A stretch of 64,000 nucleotides of DNA from Thalassotalea sp. 1_MG-2023. Its GTDB lineage: Bacteria > Pseudomonadota > Gammaproteobacteria > Enterobacterales > Alteromonadaceae. Numbering within the stretch: the first letter of the stretch is position 1; each line of letters opens with the position of its first letter. Made by a program: the position numbers and the translations under genes. The notes beneath the pieces are model-generated. The model saw nothing but the letters and a program-made list of their open reading frames with translations. It was not told where the DNA came from and did no database searches. Positions 38,480 to 47,343 of the stretch are shown piece after piece. The DNA is taken from the NCBI RefSeq assembly GCF_030546745.1, contig NZ_JAUOPD010000008.1:62001-126000 (forward strand). The letters run 5' to 3'.

Positions 38480-38773
38480 TTAATTATTTACCCCTTTTTC
38501 TTCTAGCGCTTGCATTTCTTCTTTGTTACCACAAATCGCATCTTGCTGACTGTCACGATAGTAGCGCATGTCAACACAGTTTTGTTGATAACGACGTTCT
38601 AATTCCGTGCGAATAATAGGTTTATCTTTCGCTGCATCAATTTTACCCTGTAAAGTTTTGCACTCTTGTATTTGTTCAGTGGCTAACGTAATGTCTTCAC
38701 ACGTTTCTGGGTTGCTTGAACAAGCCGTTAACAGACCGTTTGTTATTAACGCGATTACTACAGGCAATTTCAT
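38480..38773 (-). CDS. Small cysteine-rich lipoprotein of unknown function
   Basis: Predicted lipoprotein of 97 residues. A short signal peptide ends in the lipobox LLTAC with Cys18 as lipidation site. The mature part is charged and probably helical, with four more cysteines (25, 38, 66, 81) that could form two disulfides in the periplasm. Residue +2 is Ser, which favours sorting to the outer membrane by the E. coli rule. I do not recognise the family. It lies 88 bases upstream of the GGDEF-EAL gene on the same strand, so co-transcription is possible. Confidence 0.7.
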   Translation of the reverse strand: MKLPVVIALITNGLLTACSSNPETCEDITLATEQIQECKTLQGKIDAAKDKPIIRTELERRYQQNCVDMRYYRDSQQDAICGNKEEMQALEEKGVNN

Positions 38774-38930
38774 TATTTTTTCTTCCTAGATTCAATACAT
38801 TATCCTTTCATTATAGCGATGTTTTTTATTCTAGATAGCTTTAGGCTATGATTATTTAAAATCTTTACCTGACCATTTAGACAGGTTTTGATATACTGAA
38901 AAAAGTACAACAACAGAATGAGTTTTCACT

Positions 38931-39770
38931 ATGCAAGTTCAAGTGGTCGATTACCGTGAAAAAGACGCGCCGAAGCGTTTCGTCCAAAGTTTAAGAGATA
39001 CTGGATTTGGTGTTTTAACGCATCATCCAATAAAACAAGAACTGGTTGAATCTATCTACCAACATTGGTATGACTTTTTTCAACATGGTGATCCAGAGCA
39101 ATATGCTTATGATCCTGCAACTCAAGATGGCTATTTTGCTCCAGCCATTTCAGAAACTGCCAAAGGTCATCAGAAAAAAGACATCAAAGAGTATTATCAT
39201 GTTTATCCATGGGGAAGAATTCCTGAGTCATTAAAAGAAGAAATACTTACCTACTATAAACTGGCAAGTTCACTTGCTGCTGAATTACTTGACTGGATTG
39301 AGCAATATAGCCCTGAAGATGTCGCTAAACTTTATTCTGAACCGCTTTCTTCGATGATTAATAATACGCCAAATACCCTGTTGCGTGTTTTACATTATCC
39401 ACCGTTATCAGGTGAAGAAGAACCTGGTGCAGTTCGAGCTGCTGCTCATGAAGATATTAATTTAATCACTATTTTACCTGCAGCAAATGAACCCGGCTTA
39501 CAAGTGCAACTTAAAGATGGAGAATGGTTTGACGTACCAGCAGATTTCGGACAATTAATTATCAATATTGGTGATATGCTGCAGGAAGCTTCGAAGGGAT
39601 ATTTTCCTTCTACAAGCCATCGCGTTATTAATCCTTCTGGCGAAGAAGCTAAAAAATCTCGTATATCTTTGCCGCTGTTTCTACATCCGCGCGATGAAGT
39701 TGTTTTATCAGAACGCCACACACAAGAAAGCTATTTATTAGAACGGCTGAAAGAGTTAGGTGTTAAATAA
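38931..39770 (+). CDS. 2-oxoglutarate/Fe(II) oxygenase, isopenicillin N synthase family
   Basis: Non-haem iron oxygenase of 279 residues. The double-stranded beta-helix core has the iron ligands His and Asp in AAHEDINLITIL and the distal His in TSHRVINP, and the 2-oxoglutarate-binding RxS in SRISLPLFLHP. The N-terminal part (SLRDTGFGVLTHHPI) is the usual DIOX-N segment. Such proteins are common in marine gammaproteobacteria without a known substrate; nothing nearby suggests antibiotic synthesis. It stands alone before rapA. Confidence 0.85.
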   Translation: MQVQVVDYREKDAPKRFVQSLRDTGFGVLTHHPIKQELVESIYQHWYDFFQHGDPEQYAYDPATQDGYFAPAISETAKGHQKKDIKEYYHVYPWGRIPESLKEEILTYYKLASSLAAELLDWIEQYSPEDVAKLYSEPLSSMINNTPNTLLRVLHYPPLSGEEEPGAVRAAAHEDINLITILPAANEPGLQVQLKDGEWFDVPADFGQLIINIGDMLQEASKGYFPSTSHRVINPSGEEAKKSRISLPLFLHPRDEVVLSERHTQESYLLERLKELGVK

Positions 39771-39890
39771 ACCATCGTTGTGCAAACGCAATAAAAATCG
39801 CTATTTTTCAGAAAAATTAGATGATCAGCGCTATGATTAACGTTACCATAGCGCCCCTTTTTTACATCGCATTTTTTGGAGTTTATTTCT

Positions 39891-42809
39891 ATGTCGTTTC
39901 AGCCGGGTCAACGTTGGATTAGTGATGGAGAATCAGACCAAGGATTAGGAACAGTTACCAGTGTCGAAAGTCGCTTTGTCTCAATTATGTTTACCGCGAC
40001 TGGAGATATCAGAAAATATGCGATCGATAACGCACCGCTCACTCGCGTTATCTTCCAGCAAGGCGATATTATCCCTAGCCACGAAGGTTGGCAGTTATCT
40101 ATTAGTGATGTAGAGGAAACCAATGGGATATTAACCTATCACGGCACACGTGTTGATAACGAAGCACCAGAAAGCTTAAAAGAAGTGATGATTGATCACT
40201 TTATTAAATTTAATAAGCCCCATGATCGTTTACTCAATGGCCAAGTCGACAGACTAGACTGGTTTCGTTTAAGAAAAGACAGCCTCAAACATCAATTCCA
40301 ACAGCAACAATCCTTACTTACCGGATTAACTGGCGGTCGCGTTAGTTTAATACCGCATCAGCTTTACATTGCCGATGAAGTAGGTAGCCGATTTGCGCCA
40401 CGAGTGTTATTAGCCGATGAAGTTGGCTTAGGTAAAACCATCGAAGCAGGGTTAATCATTCATCAGCAGTTAGTTACTGGTAGGGCACAACGTGTATTGA
40501 TCATTGTGCCAGAATCGCTAACTCATCAGTGGTTAGTTGAAATGTTGCGTCGTTTTAACCTTCATTTTAGCATTTTCGACGAAACGCGCTGCCAAGAAAT
40601 TGCTAACTCAGGCGATGAAGGTGAAACAGTTAACCCGTTTTCTTCAGAACAATTAGTGTTAGTGAATCTAGATTTTATCACTAAACAACCACAATGGTAT
40701 GAGGCACTCATCGAAGAAGAATGGGACCTAATGGTCGTTGATGAGGCTCATCATTTAAATTGGCAAGTTGATAATGCAAGTATCGAATATCTTTGTATCG
40801 AACAACTCGCTCAAACAATTCCAGGGGTTTTACTGTTAACGGCAACGCCTGATCAACTTGGTCATGAAAGTCACTTCGCCCGTTTACGATTACTAGACCC
40901 TGATCGCTTCTATGATTATCAAACCTTCACAGAAGAAGAAACGCATTACACTGAAGTAGCAGATGCAGCTAACGCACTTGTTGCAAAAACTGCATTAAAT
41001 GATCAACAACAACAAGTATTAACTTCCTTACTGGCTGAAAGTGATATCAGTGCATTACTTGCTGATCTTAATGGTGATGAAGCACAACAATCAACAGCAC
41101 GTAAAACATTATTAAATCAGTTACTTGATCGACATGGCACCGGTCGTATTCTGTTTAGAAATAGCCGAAATACCATCAAAGGCTTTCCAGAAAGAAAGCT
41201 TCATGCGACTCCTTTAACGATGCCACAAGCGTATCAAGAAAGCATTGAAGACTTTTTATTATCTGACAGCCGAGAAAATTTGGTTGATAAAAAACAGGCA
41301 CAATTTCTTAACACACCAGAACGCTTATACAGCTTAGCGTCTGTTGAACAATGGTACGACATAGACCCACGCGTTGATTACTTAACCACTTTATTAAAAG
41401 ATCTAAATAAAGAGAAATTGCTGGTGATATGCGCACACGCTGAAACCGCAATTGAATTAGAAACGGCACTCCGCGTAAAAGCAGGTATCAGAGCAGCTGT
41501 CTTTCATGAAGGGTTAAGCATTTTCGAACGAGATCGTGCAGCTGCTTATTTTGCCCAAGATGAAGACAGTGCCCAAGTATTGTTATGTTCAGAAATTGGC
41601 AGTGAAGGAAGAAATTTTCAATTTGCCCATCATTTAGTGCTATTTGATTTACCAACCAACCCTGACTTACTCGAACAACGCATAGGTCGATTAGATCGTA
41701 TCGGCCAAACACAAACCGTTAATTTACACGTACCTTATTTTGAACATTCAATGCAAAGCGCTTTATTCCAATGGTATCACCAAGGGCTAAACGCATTTGA
41801 ACATACTTGTGTTACTGGCCGCGCCGTATTTGAAGCACAAGCAGAACAATTAGTAGACTTACAATTTTCACCTATTGCTGACGATGCATCAATCAAACAA
41901 TTTGTAGATGACAGTCATACATTACATCTACAAATAAAAGCAGAGTTAGAAACTGGCAGAGATAAATTGTTAGAGTTAAATTCTTCGGGGCAAGGCCGAG
42001 CTGAAACGTTAGTTGATGAAATTATTCAGCAAGATAACCATACCCGTTTGCCGCAATTTATGTTTCAAGTATTTGACGTGTTTGGCATAGGACAAGATGA
42101 CAAAGCAGACAATGCTATCGCCTTACAGCCTACAGAACATATGTTAAGCGGTAACTTTCCTTGTCTCCCTGATGATGGCACAACAGTCACTTTTCATCGC
42201 GATACCGCATTAGCTTGCGAAGATTATCATTTACTCACGTGGGATCACCCCATGGTAACAGGTGCAATTGATTTAGTGCTTTCTGACGATGTCGGTAATT
42301 CAAGTATTGGTCTGCTTAAAAATCCTGCGCTTCCTGCCGGTACCTTCTTTCTTGAATGTATGTTTACTCTTGAAGCAACAGCGCCAAGCCAACTGCAACT
42401 GAAACGTTATTTACCTACCACACCAATTCGGGTGCTGGTTGATAAAAATGGTAATAATCTTGCTGATAAAGTCAGCGAAGCGGTATTAGATCAACAGCTC
42501 ATTCCAGTTAAAAAACAGGTTGCATTGCAATTAATAAAAGCATTGAAAGAGCAAGTTTCTCCACTGGTTGAAAAAGCTGAGGTTCACGCCAAGTCGCATA
42601 TTGACCCACTTATCACTTCAGCCAAATCACTTATGACAGATAAGCTAACGCAAGAATGGCAAAGACTGTCAGCGTTAAAAGCTATCAATCCAAGTGTTCG
42701 TCAAGAAGAGTTAGACTTTATTAATCTGCAGCAGCAAGAGTTAACGACTTATATTGAAAAAGCACAATTAAAATTCGAAGCAGTCCGTTTAATCGTGGTG
42801 ACTCACTAA
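39891..42809 (+). CDS. rapA: RNA polymerase-associated ATPase RapA
   Basis: Swi2/Snf2-type ATPase that binds RNA polymerase and promotes its recycling. From this ATG it has 972 residues: N-terminal Tudor-like domains (QRWISDGESDQGLGTV), helicase lobe 1 with Walker A LADEVGLGKTIEAGLI and VVDEAHHLNW, lobe 2 with EGRNFQFAHHLVLFDLP and QRIGRLDRIGQ, and the C-terminal RapA domain. A TTG five codons upstream is in frame, but GGAG and the MSFQPGQRW N-terminus support 39891. rluA follows after 2 bases, as in E. coli. Confidence 0.96.
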   Translation: MSFQPGQRWISDGESDQGLGTVTSVESRFVSIMFTATGDIRKYAIDNAPLTRVIFQQGDIIPSHEGWQLSISDVEETNGILTYHGTRVDNEAPESLKEVMIDHFIKFNKPHDRLLNGQVDRLDWFRLRKDSLKHQFQQQQSLLTGLTGGRVSLIPHQLYIADEVGSRFAPRVLLADEVGLGKTIEAGLIIHQQLVTGRAQRVLIIVPESLTHQWLVEMLRRFNLHFSIFDETRCQEIANSGDEGETVNPFSSEQLVLVNLDFITKQPQWYEALIEEEWDLMVVDEAHHLNWQVDNASIEYLCIEQLAQTIPGVLLLTATPDQLGHESHFARLRLLDPDRFYDYQTFTEEETHYTEVADAANALVAKTALNDQQQQVLTSLLAESDISALLADLNGDEAQQSTARKTLLNQLLDRHGTGRILFRNSRNTIKGFPERKLHATPLTMPQAYQESIEDFLLSDSRENLVDKKQAQFLNTPERLYSLASVEQWYDIDPRVDYLTTLLKDLNKEKLLVICAHAETAIELETALRVKAGIRAAVFHEGLSIFERDRAAAYFAQDEDSAQVLLCSEIGSEGRNFQFAHHLVLFDLPTNPDLLEQRIGRLDRIGQTQTVNLHVPYFEHSMQSALFQWYHQGLNAFEHTCVTGRAVFEAQAEQLVDLQFSPIADDASIKQFVDDSHTLHLQIKAELETGRDKLLELNSSGQGRAETLVDEIIQQDNHTRLPQFMFQVFDVFGIGQDDKADNAIALQPTEHMLSGNFPCLPDDGTTVTFHRDTALACEDYHLLTWDHPMVTGAIDLVLSDDVGNSSIGLLKNPALPAGTFFLECMFTLEATAPSQLQLKRYLPTTPIRVLVDKNGNNLADKVSEAVLDQQLIPVKKQVALQLIKALKEQVSPLVEKAEVHAKSHIDPLITSAKSLMTDKLTQEWQRLSALKAINPSVRQEELDFINLQQQELTTYIEKAQLKFEAVRLIVVTH

Positions 42810-42811
42810 CA

Positions 42812-43477
42812 ATGAGCGCAAACCCTGACTTTGTTTATTCACCGCCGTTATCTCCTTACCTTGATATACTTTATCGAGACAATGATATCGTCGTGGTGAA
42901 TAAGCCAAGTGGTCTTCTTTCTGTACCAGGCAGACTACCAGAGCATAAAGACTGCCTGCAAACACGTGTTCAACGTGTACTACCAACGGCCACCATTGTA
43001 CACAGATTAGATATGGCAACTTCTGGTGTCATGCTGATGGCTTTAAATAAACACGCGCATGTAGAAATTAGCCGACAATTTGAAAAAAGGTTAACGCAAA
43101 AATACTACCTTGCGCGTATTTTTGGTCATCCAGAGCAAAAAACAGGAACCATTGATCAGCCATTAATTTGTGACTGGCCAAATCGACCAAAACAAAAAAT
43201 AGACCATGATATTGGCAAAAAGGCACTGACCCATTACCAAGTGCTTAGTGCAGACGAGAATACCAGTTTAGTGAAGTTAACGCCGATAACAGGACGCTCT
43301 CATCAATTACGTGTACATATGTTGTATCTTGGCCACCCTATACTTGGAGATAGATTATATGCCCACCCACAAGCACTAAGTATGAGTAACCGTTTATTAT
43401 TACATGCACGTGAACTAACATTTAAACACCCAGTTCAGCAACAAATGCTAACCATCGAAGCCGTTTGCCCTTTTTAA
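42812..43477 (+). CDS. rluA: Dual-specificity pseudouridine synthase RluA
   Basis: Pseudouridine synthase for 23S rRNA U746 and tRNA U32. The 221 residues carry the catalytic Asp in HRLDMATSG, the VVNKPSGLLSVPGR motif and the RSHQLRVHM helix. The lack of an S4 domain fits RluA rather than RluC or RluD. It is close to rapA (2-base gap), probably one transcript. A 68-base inverted-repeat element follows directly. Confidence 0.93.
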   Translation: MSANPDFVYSPPLSPYLDILYRDNDIVVVNKPSGLLSVPGRLPEHKDCLQTRVQRVLPTATIVHRLDMATSGVMLMALNKHAHVEISRQFEKRLTQKYYLARIFGHPEQKTGTIDQPLICDWPNRPKQKIDHDIGKKALTHYQVLSADENTSLVKLTPITGRSHQLRVHMLYLGHPILGDRLYAHPQALSMSNRLLLHARELTFKHPVQQQMLTIEAVCPF

Positions 43478-43479
43478 TA

Positions 43480-43547
43480 CTAGGGTCTGTTGACCTCTCG
43501 TGTTTAGTTCGAACAACTTTTAATTTCGAAAAATCAACCGCCCCTAG
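43480..43547. repeat. 68-bp element with terminal inverted repeats
   Basis: The ends CTAGGG-N-C-N-GTTGA (left) and TCAAC-N-G-N-CCCTAG (right) form imperfect terminal inverted repeats of about 14 bases. The interior has two TTCGAA sites (43508-43513 and 43525-43530). It begins two bases after the rluA stop. It may be a MITE-like palindromic repeat or an unusual terminator. No second copy is in this window. Confidence 0.4.
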
Positions 43548-43626
43548 GTAAAACGCTTGTTTTTAACAACAGTTTTTCGCTAAAGTGTCGATATAGTACC
43601 AATTGATATAATTATTAGGAATCGTA

Positions 43627-44613
43627 ATGGGCATACTAACAAAAGCAGTACTTTTGCCTGTTACCATCAGCTTTATTCTTGCTAGCTCAGTTATTTCTAC
43701 TCGTTCGTTCAGCCAAGAAAACCAAGAACAAGAAACACAACAAAGCACGAGCGAATCTACTCCAGAAAAAGCATCAAAAAATGCTTCAGAAAAAACGACG
43801 AGCAACGGTGATGCTGCACCCGTGACTAATGAACAACAATCACCTGAAAGACCCGACATATCACTACCTAAAGCATTACCTGAAATTTACGAGTTAGATT
43901 TAAAGCATTATTTACCAGAAGGTGAATATGAAAATATTATGGTCGGTGATAATGAACACGTTGCCTTAGTGACTACCCATGATAGCGAATTACCAAAAGG
44001 TATTGCCATTTTGATACCAGACTGGCAACAACCGGCTACGAGCCCTCAAGCTATCAACGAGTTACGAAAAATATTACCTAAGCAAGGGTGGACAACATTA
44101 AGTTTACAACCGCTTGATAAACCTGAAAACTATCCTTCAAACGCGCTTGACGATACAACTAAAACAGCAGAAAATGCAGAACAATTGGCTCAATATCAAC
44201 AGCAACTAGCGCCGTTAATCGCCGCAAGTATTGAGAAAGCAAAAAGCTTTCCAGGGATTATTATTTTAATTGCTCAAGGGCAAAATGCTGCACAAATTTT
44301 GTCAATTTTACAGCAGCCTGAATTTGCTAAACCAAATGCTTACATTATGTTAAGTGCTTACATGCCAACGACACAAGAAACACAGATTGCCGCAGAACAC
44401 CTGACTGAATTAACCTTGCCTATACTTGATGTTTCTTTGAAAGCTGACCATTTTCAGGTTCCTCGCAATGTGGCTCTACGTAGCAAGTACGTTAAACAAC
44501 TTGCAAAGTCGCAATATCGACAAACAACCTTATTTAACTTCACTACCGGCTATTACGATGCAAATGCGTTAGCAACACAAATTAAAGGTTGGCTGACATC
44601 GCTTGGGTGGTAA
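43627..44613 (+). CDS. DUF3530 family alpha/beta-hydrolase-like exported protein
   Basis: Predicted exported protein of 328 residues. A hydrophobic N-terminal segment (about 8-24) acts as signal peptide or anchor; then comes a Ser/Glu/Thr-rich low-complexity linker (about 30-75). The C-terminal region resembles the alpha/beta-hydrolase DUF3530 family: GIAILIPDWQQPAT, the nucleophile-elbow position (IILIAQGQNAAQIL) and a C-terminal KADHFQVPRNVAL with a candidate His. The elbow is AQGQN rather than GxSxG, so the catalytic Ser seems absent. Function unknown. Confidence 0.75.
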   Translation: MGILTKAVLLPVTISFILASSVISTRSFSQENQEQETQQSTSESTPEKASKNASEKTTSNGDAAPVTNEQQSPERPDISLPKALPEIYELDLKHYLPEGEYENIMVGDNEHVALVTTHDSELPKGIAILIPDWQQPATSPQAINELRKILPKQGWTTLSLQPLDKPENYPSNALDDTTKTAENAEQLAQYQQQLAPLIAASIEKAKSFPGIIILIAQGQNAAQILSILQQPEFAKPNAYIMLSAYMPTTQETQIAAEHLTELTLPILDVSLKADHFQVPRNVALRSKYVKQLAKSQYRQTTLFNFTTGYYDANALATQIKGWLTSLGW

Positions 44614-44641
44614 TTCGCTCAGGCACGTCGTAACCACATGG

Positions 44642-45433
44642 CTAACTTTTCTTTTTGTTGATCAATTCATACGCCGCCTGAATGTCTTGTGCCTGCTCTT
44701 TTGCAGATTCCATCATTTCAGGGGGTAGACCTTTTGCAACAAGTTTATCTGGGTGATGCTGAGCCATGAGTTTACGATACGCTTTTTTTATTTCTTGTGT
44801 TGAGGCCGAAGGAGAAACGCCTAGCAATTTATAGGCATGATCAAGTTGTTCTTGAGGTGACTGTCCTTGTTCTGCACCTTGATGAAACTGTGCTCCTGCC
44901 ATGATCATTTCAAGCAACTTATCTAAATCACGCGCTGAAAAACCTAATTTTTTTGCTATCACATGCAAAGCTTCACGCTCGCTTTGCTCTAAACTGCCGT
45001 CAGCAAACGCAACTTGAATTTGAATTTCCACAAACATTAACAGCAAGTCTTGTCGGTGACCACAACGTTTTTTGAACGTTGTTAATTGTTTTTCTATAGG
45101 AAAGCCCGCCAATTTACCTTCACGAAATGCCTCTTGTGCTTGCTTCTTCATTTCAGCATTTAAACCAAGCTTATTCATATAGGCACTAGCAAAGGCGATC
45201 TCATGCTCTGTTACACGCCCCTTGGCTTTAGCGATATACCCCATGACGGTGAACGTGGTATAGAAAAAAGTTTGTTGTTTACTTTCTTCATCTTGCGCTG
45301 CAAATCGATCGAAATCAAAGCCAACACCTTTATCAAAGCGATGACCCAACCACATTCCTAATAACGCACCGATTATATGTTTACTCAGCATAAAACCGAA
45401 TAAAAAACCAAGTACCTTGCCCCATATACGCAT
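44642..45433 (-). CDS. djlA: Co-chaperone DjlA
   Basis: Membrane-anchored J-domain protein that stimulates DnaK and affects capsule and envelope signalling in E. coli. The 263 residues have an N-terminal membrane segment with Gly-rich face (about 6-28), a TerB-like helical domain (about 50-185) and a C-terminal J domain (about 200-263) with the HPD motif in MAQHHPDKL. The ATG overlaps the murU stop by one base. It is third in the amgK-murU-djlA run, with djlA near lptD as in E. coli. Confidence 0.95.
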   Translation of the reverse strand: MRIWGKVLGFLFGFMLSKHIIGALLGMWLGHRFDKGVGFDFDRFAAQDEESKQQTFFYTTFTVMGYIAKAKGRVTEHEIAFASAYMNKLGLNAEMKKQAQEAFREGKLAGFPIEKQLTTFKKRCGHRQDLLLMFVEIQIQVAFADGSLEQSEREALHVIAKKLGFSARDLDKLLEMIMAGAQFHQGAEQGQSPQEQLDHAYKLLGVSPSASTQEIKKAYRKLMAQHHPDKLVAKGLPPEMMESAKEQAQDIQAAYELINKKKS

Positions 45434-46119
45434 TAATAAAAACCTTCTAATTCTTTGTTAAGTAAAGCCAGACGTTCCGGAGTTCCTACATCTGTCCAGT
45501 TACTGGGTAACACACTGCCCGATACCGTCTGTTGATTAATTGCATCACGCAACAATGGTGCTAGCTTTGCTGGCTGACCTTTTTGACAGGTCGAAAATAA
45601 GCTAGCACGATAAATACCGATGCCACTATAAGTATATCGAGAAGCAGCATCTCCATTATTACTTACCTGCTCATCTTCCAAATTAAAGTCTCCTAAAGGG
45701 TTATGTTCAGGGTTTTTCACCAGCCATAAGTGTGCCTGTATTTGTTCTGCTAACTTAGGGATATCGTTAAAATGATAATCAACGTAGATATCACCATTGA
45801 CCACTAGAAAAGGAGCGTTATTATTGTCAAGAAATGGCAGTGCTTGGCATATACCGCCAGCAGTTTCGAGTGCTTGCTCTCCTTCATGACTATACACAAT
45901 GGATACACCCAATTGACGACCATCCTTTAAACATGCCACTATCTTATCGCCTAACCAAGCAGTGTTGATGACAAATTCACGAAAACCTGCTTGGCGTAGT
46001 TTTTCAATATGATGAACAATTAATGGCTTTCCTGCTACTGATAACATTGGCTTAGGCAAGCTATCAGTTAAAGGTCGCATTCTTTCGCCGCGGCCGGCTG
46101 CTAAAATCATAACCTTCAT
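45433..46119 (-). CDS. murU: N-acetylmuramate alpha-1-phosphate uridylyltransferase MurU
   Basis: Nucleotidyltransferase that makes UDP-MurNAc from MurNAc 1-phosphate in the peptidoglycan recycling route that bypasses MurA. The 228 residues start with the GT-A signature AAGRGERMRPLTDSLPKPML and have the metal-binding Asp in VVNGDIYVDY. It pairs with amgK by a four-base ATGA overlap, which separates it from other sugar nucleotidyltransferases. The pathway is known from Pseudomonas and confers intrinsic fosfomycin tolerance. Confidence 0.93.
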   Translation of the reverse strand: MKVMILAAGRGERMRPLTDSLPKPMLSVAGKPLIVHHIEKLRQAGFREFVINTAWLGDKIVACLKDGRQLGVSIVYSHEGEQALETAGGICQALPFLDNNNAPFLVVNGDIYVDYHFNDIPKLAEQIQAHLWLVKNPEHNPLGDFNLEDEQVSNNGDAASRYTYSGIGIYRASLFSTCQKGQPAKLAPLLRDAINQQTVSGSVLPSNWTDVGTPERLALLNKELEGFY

Positions 46120-47111
46120 TTAACTTCCTTGTGCTCAACAAGCGGTAATACTTTATCAACGACTAATTGTTTTAGTGATGCAAGCTCAGGATAATGCTGA
46201 CAAACGTCCACAATATAGTGCAAGGTCAACGGAATATCCTTCACATAACTTGGTTTATTATCGCGATGTTTTAATCGTGCAAATATTCCCGCCGCCTTAA
46301 CATGACGTTGAATTCCCATTAAATCAAACCATCGATGCCATTGCGCAGTAGATATATTCTCTCCTGCTAATTGTTTACCATAGTGAACAATAAAATATTT
46401 CAATGCTTGTTCTACCACATCATCCGGCCATTTAACGTAGCAATCTCTAAGTAATGACACAACATCATAGGTAACAGGGCCAATCACTGCATCTTGAAAA
46501 TCAATCACCGCGAGTTGCTGTTGATAGCACATTAAGTTTCGACTGTGAAAATCTCGATGCATTACAACTTGTGGTTGTGCCAATGCATTATCAACTAAAC
46601 AGTCAAAACAGGTTGCTAGTGACTGGTGTTCTTCAGGTGATAAGGTGATATCTAAATGCTCTTTTAACAACCATTGTGTAAAAATATCGAGTTCCATTCT
46701 TACAAAATCAGCATCGTAGCGTGGTAAATTTTGTTGCGGAAGCATCGCAATAACAGGTAAAAGATCAATCGCACGTTGGTAATATTCAATCACAGTTTCT
46801 GGCGATAAAACATCAGCGAGTAAGGTATCCCCTAAATCCATTAAACAAAAAAAGCCATTCTCAGTATCGTGGTAAAAAATGTCAGGTTGCAGCACATTCG
46901 CTTGCGCTAAACGTTGTGACATCTGAACAAACGCTTTATTGTTGCAATACTGAGCCGGTGAATCCACCGCAATAAAAGACTGTTCATTTAACTGGAACCG
47001 AAAATATCGTCTAAATCCCGCGTCACCCGTTAAAGGCTGCAACGTAACTTGATTGCTTTTATGTTTTTCAGCTAACCAAACAGTTAGCTGCTCCTGTCTA
47101 ACGTCGTGCAA
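46116..47111 (-). CDS. amgK: N-acetylmuramate/N-acetylglucosamine kinase AmgK
   Basis: Aminoglycoside-phosphotransferase-fold kinase that phosphorylates MurNAc and GlcNAc at the anomeric carbon, feeding MurU. The 331 residues contain the catalytic loop VVMHRDFHSRNLM and the metal-binding VIDFQDAVIGP. The start is TTG at 47111 with GGAG six bases upstream; no ATG fits better. It is divergent from lptD across a 232-base gap, the same arrangement as in pseudomonads. Confidence 0.92.
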   Translation of the reverse strand: MHDVRQEQLTVWLAEKHKSNQVTLQPLTGDAGFRRYFRFQLNEQSFIAVDSPAQYCNNKAFVQMSQRLAQANVLQPDIFYHDTENGFFCLMDLGDTLLADVLSPETVIEYYQRAIDLLPVIAMLPQQNLPRYDADFVRMELDIFTQWLLKEHLDITLSPEEHQSLATCFDCLVDNALAQPQVVMHRDFHSRNLMCYQQQLAVIDFQDAVIGPVTYDVVSLLRDCYVKWPDDVVEQALKYFIVHYGKQLAGENISTAQWHRWFDLMGIQRHVKAAGIFARLKHRDNKPSYVKDIPLTLHYIVDVCQHYPELASLKQLVVDKVLPLVEHKEVK

Positions 47112-47343
47112 AAATTTCTCCTACTGCTGACTAATACAATTAATATAATGAAAAAAGTAATCAGGAAAGACGAATTACCGTTTATTTATTGGGCTCACAT
47201 TATCGCTATATGTACTTATATTTCGTTATACCGCTATAATAATGTTTCATTAGATAAAATTGCTATATTATTAACAACTTTAGGGGTAAAATAATATGAA
47301 TTTTTGTGATACCTAACAAGCCATTTTACTTATCGGAACATTA

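Noticed and set aside
47106-47294. Open frame of 62 codons on the plus strand between amgK and lptD
   Set aside because: It starts inside the amgK 5' end, lacks a ribosome site and has a composition like translated AT-rich intergenic DNA. No family is recognisable.
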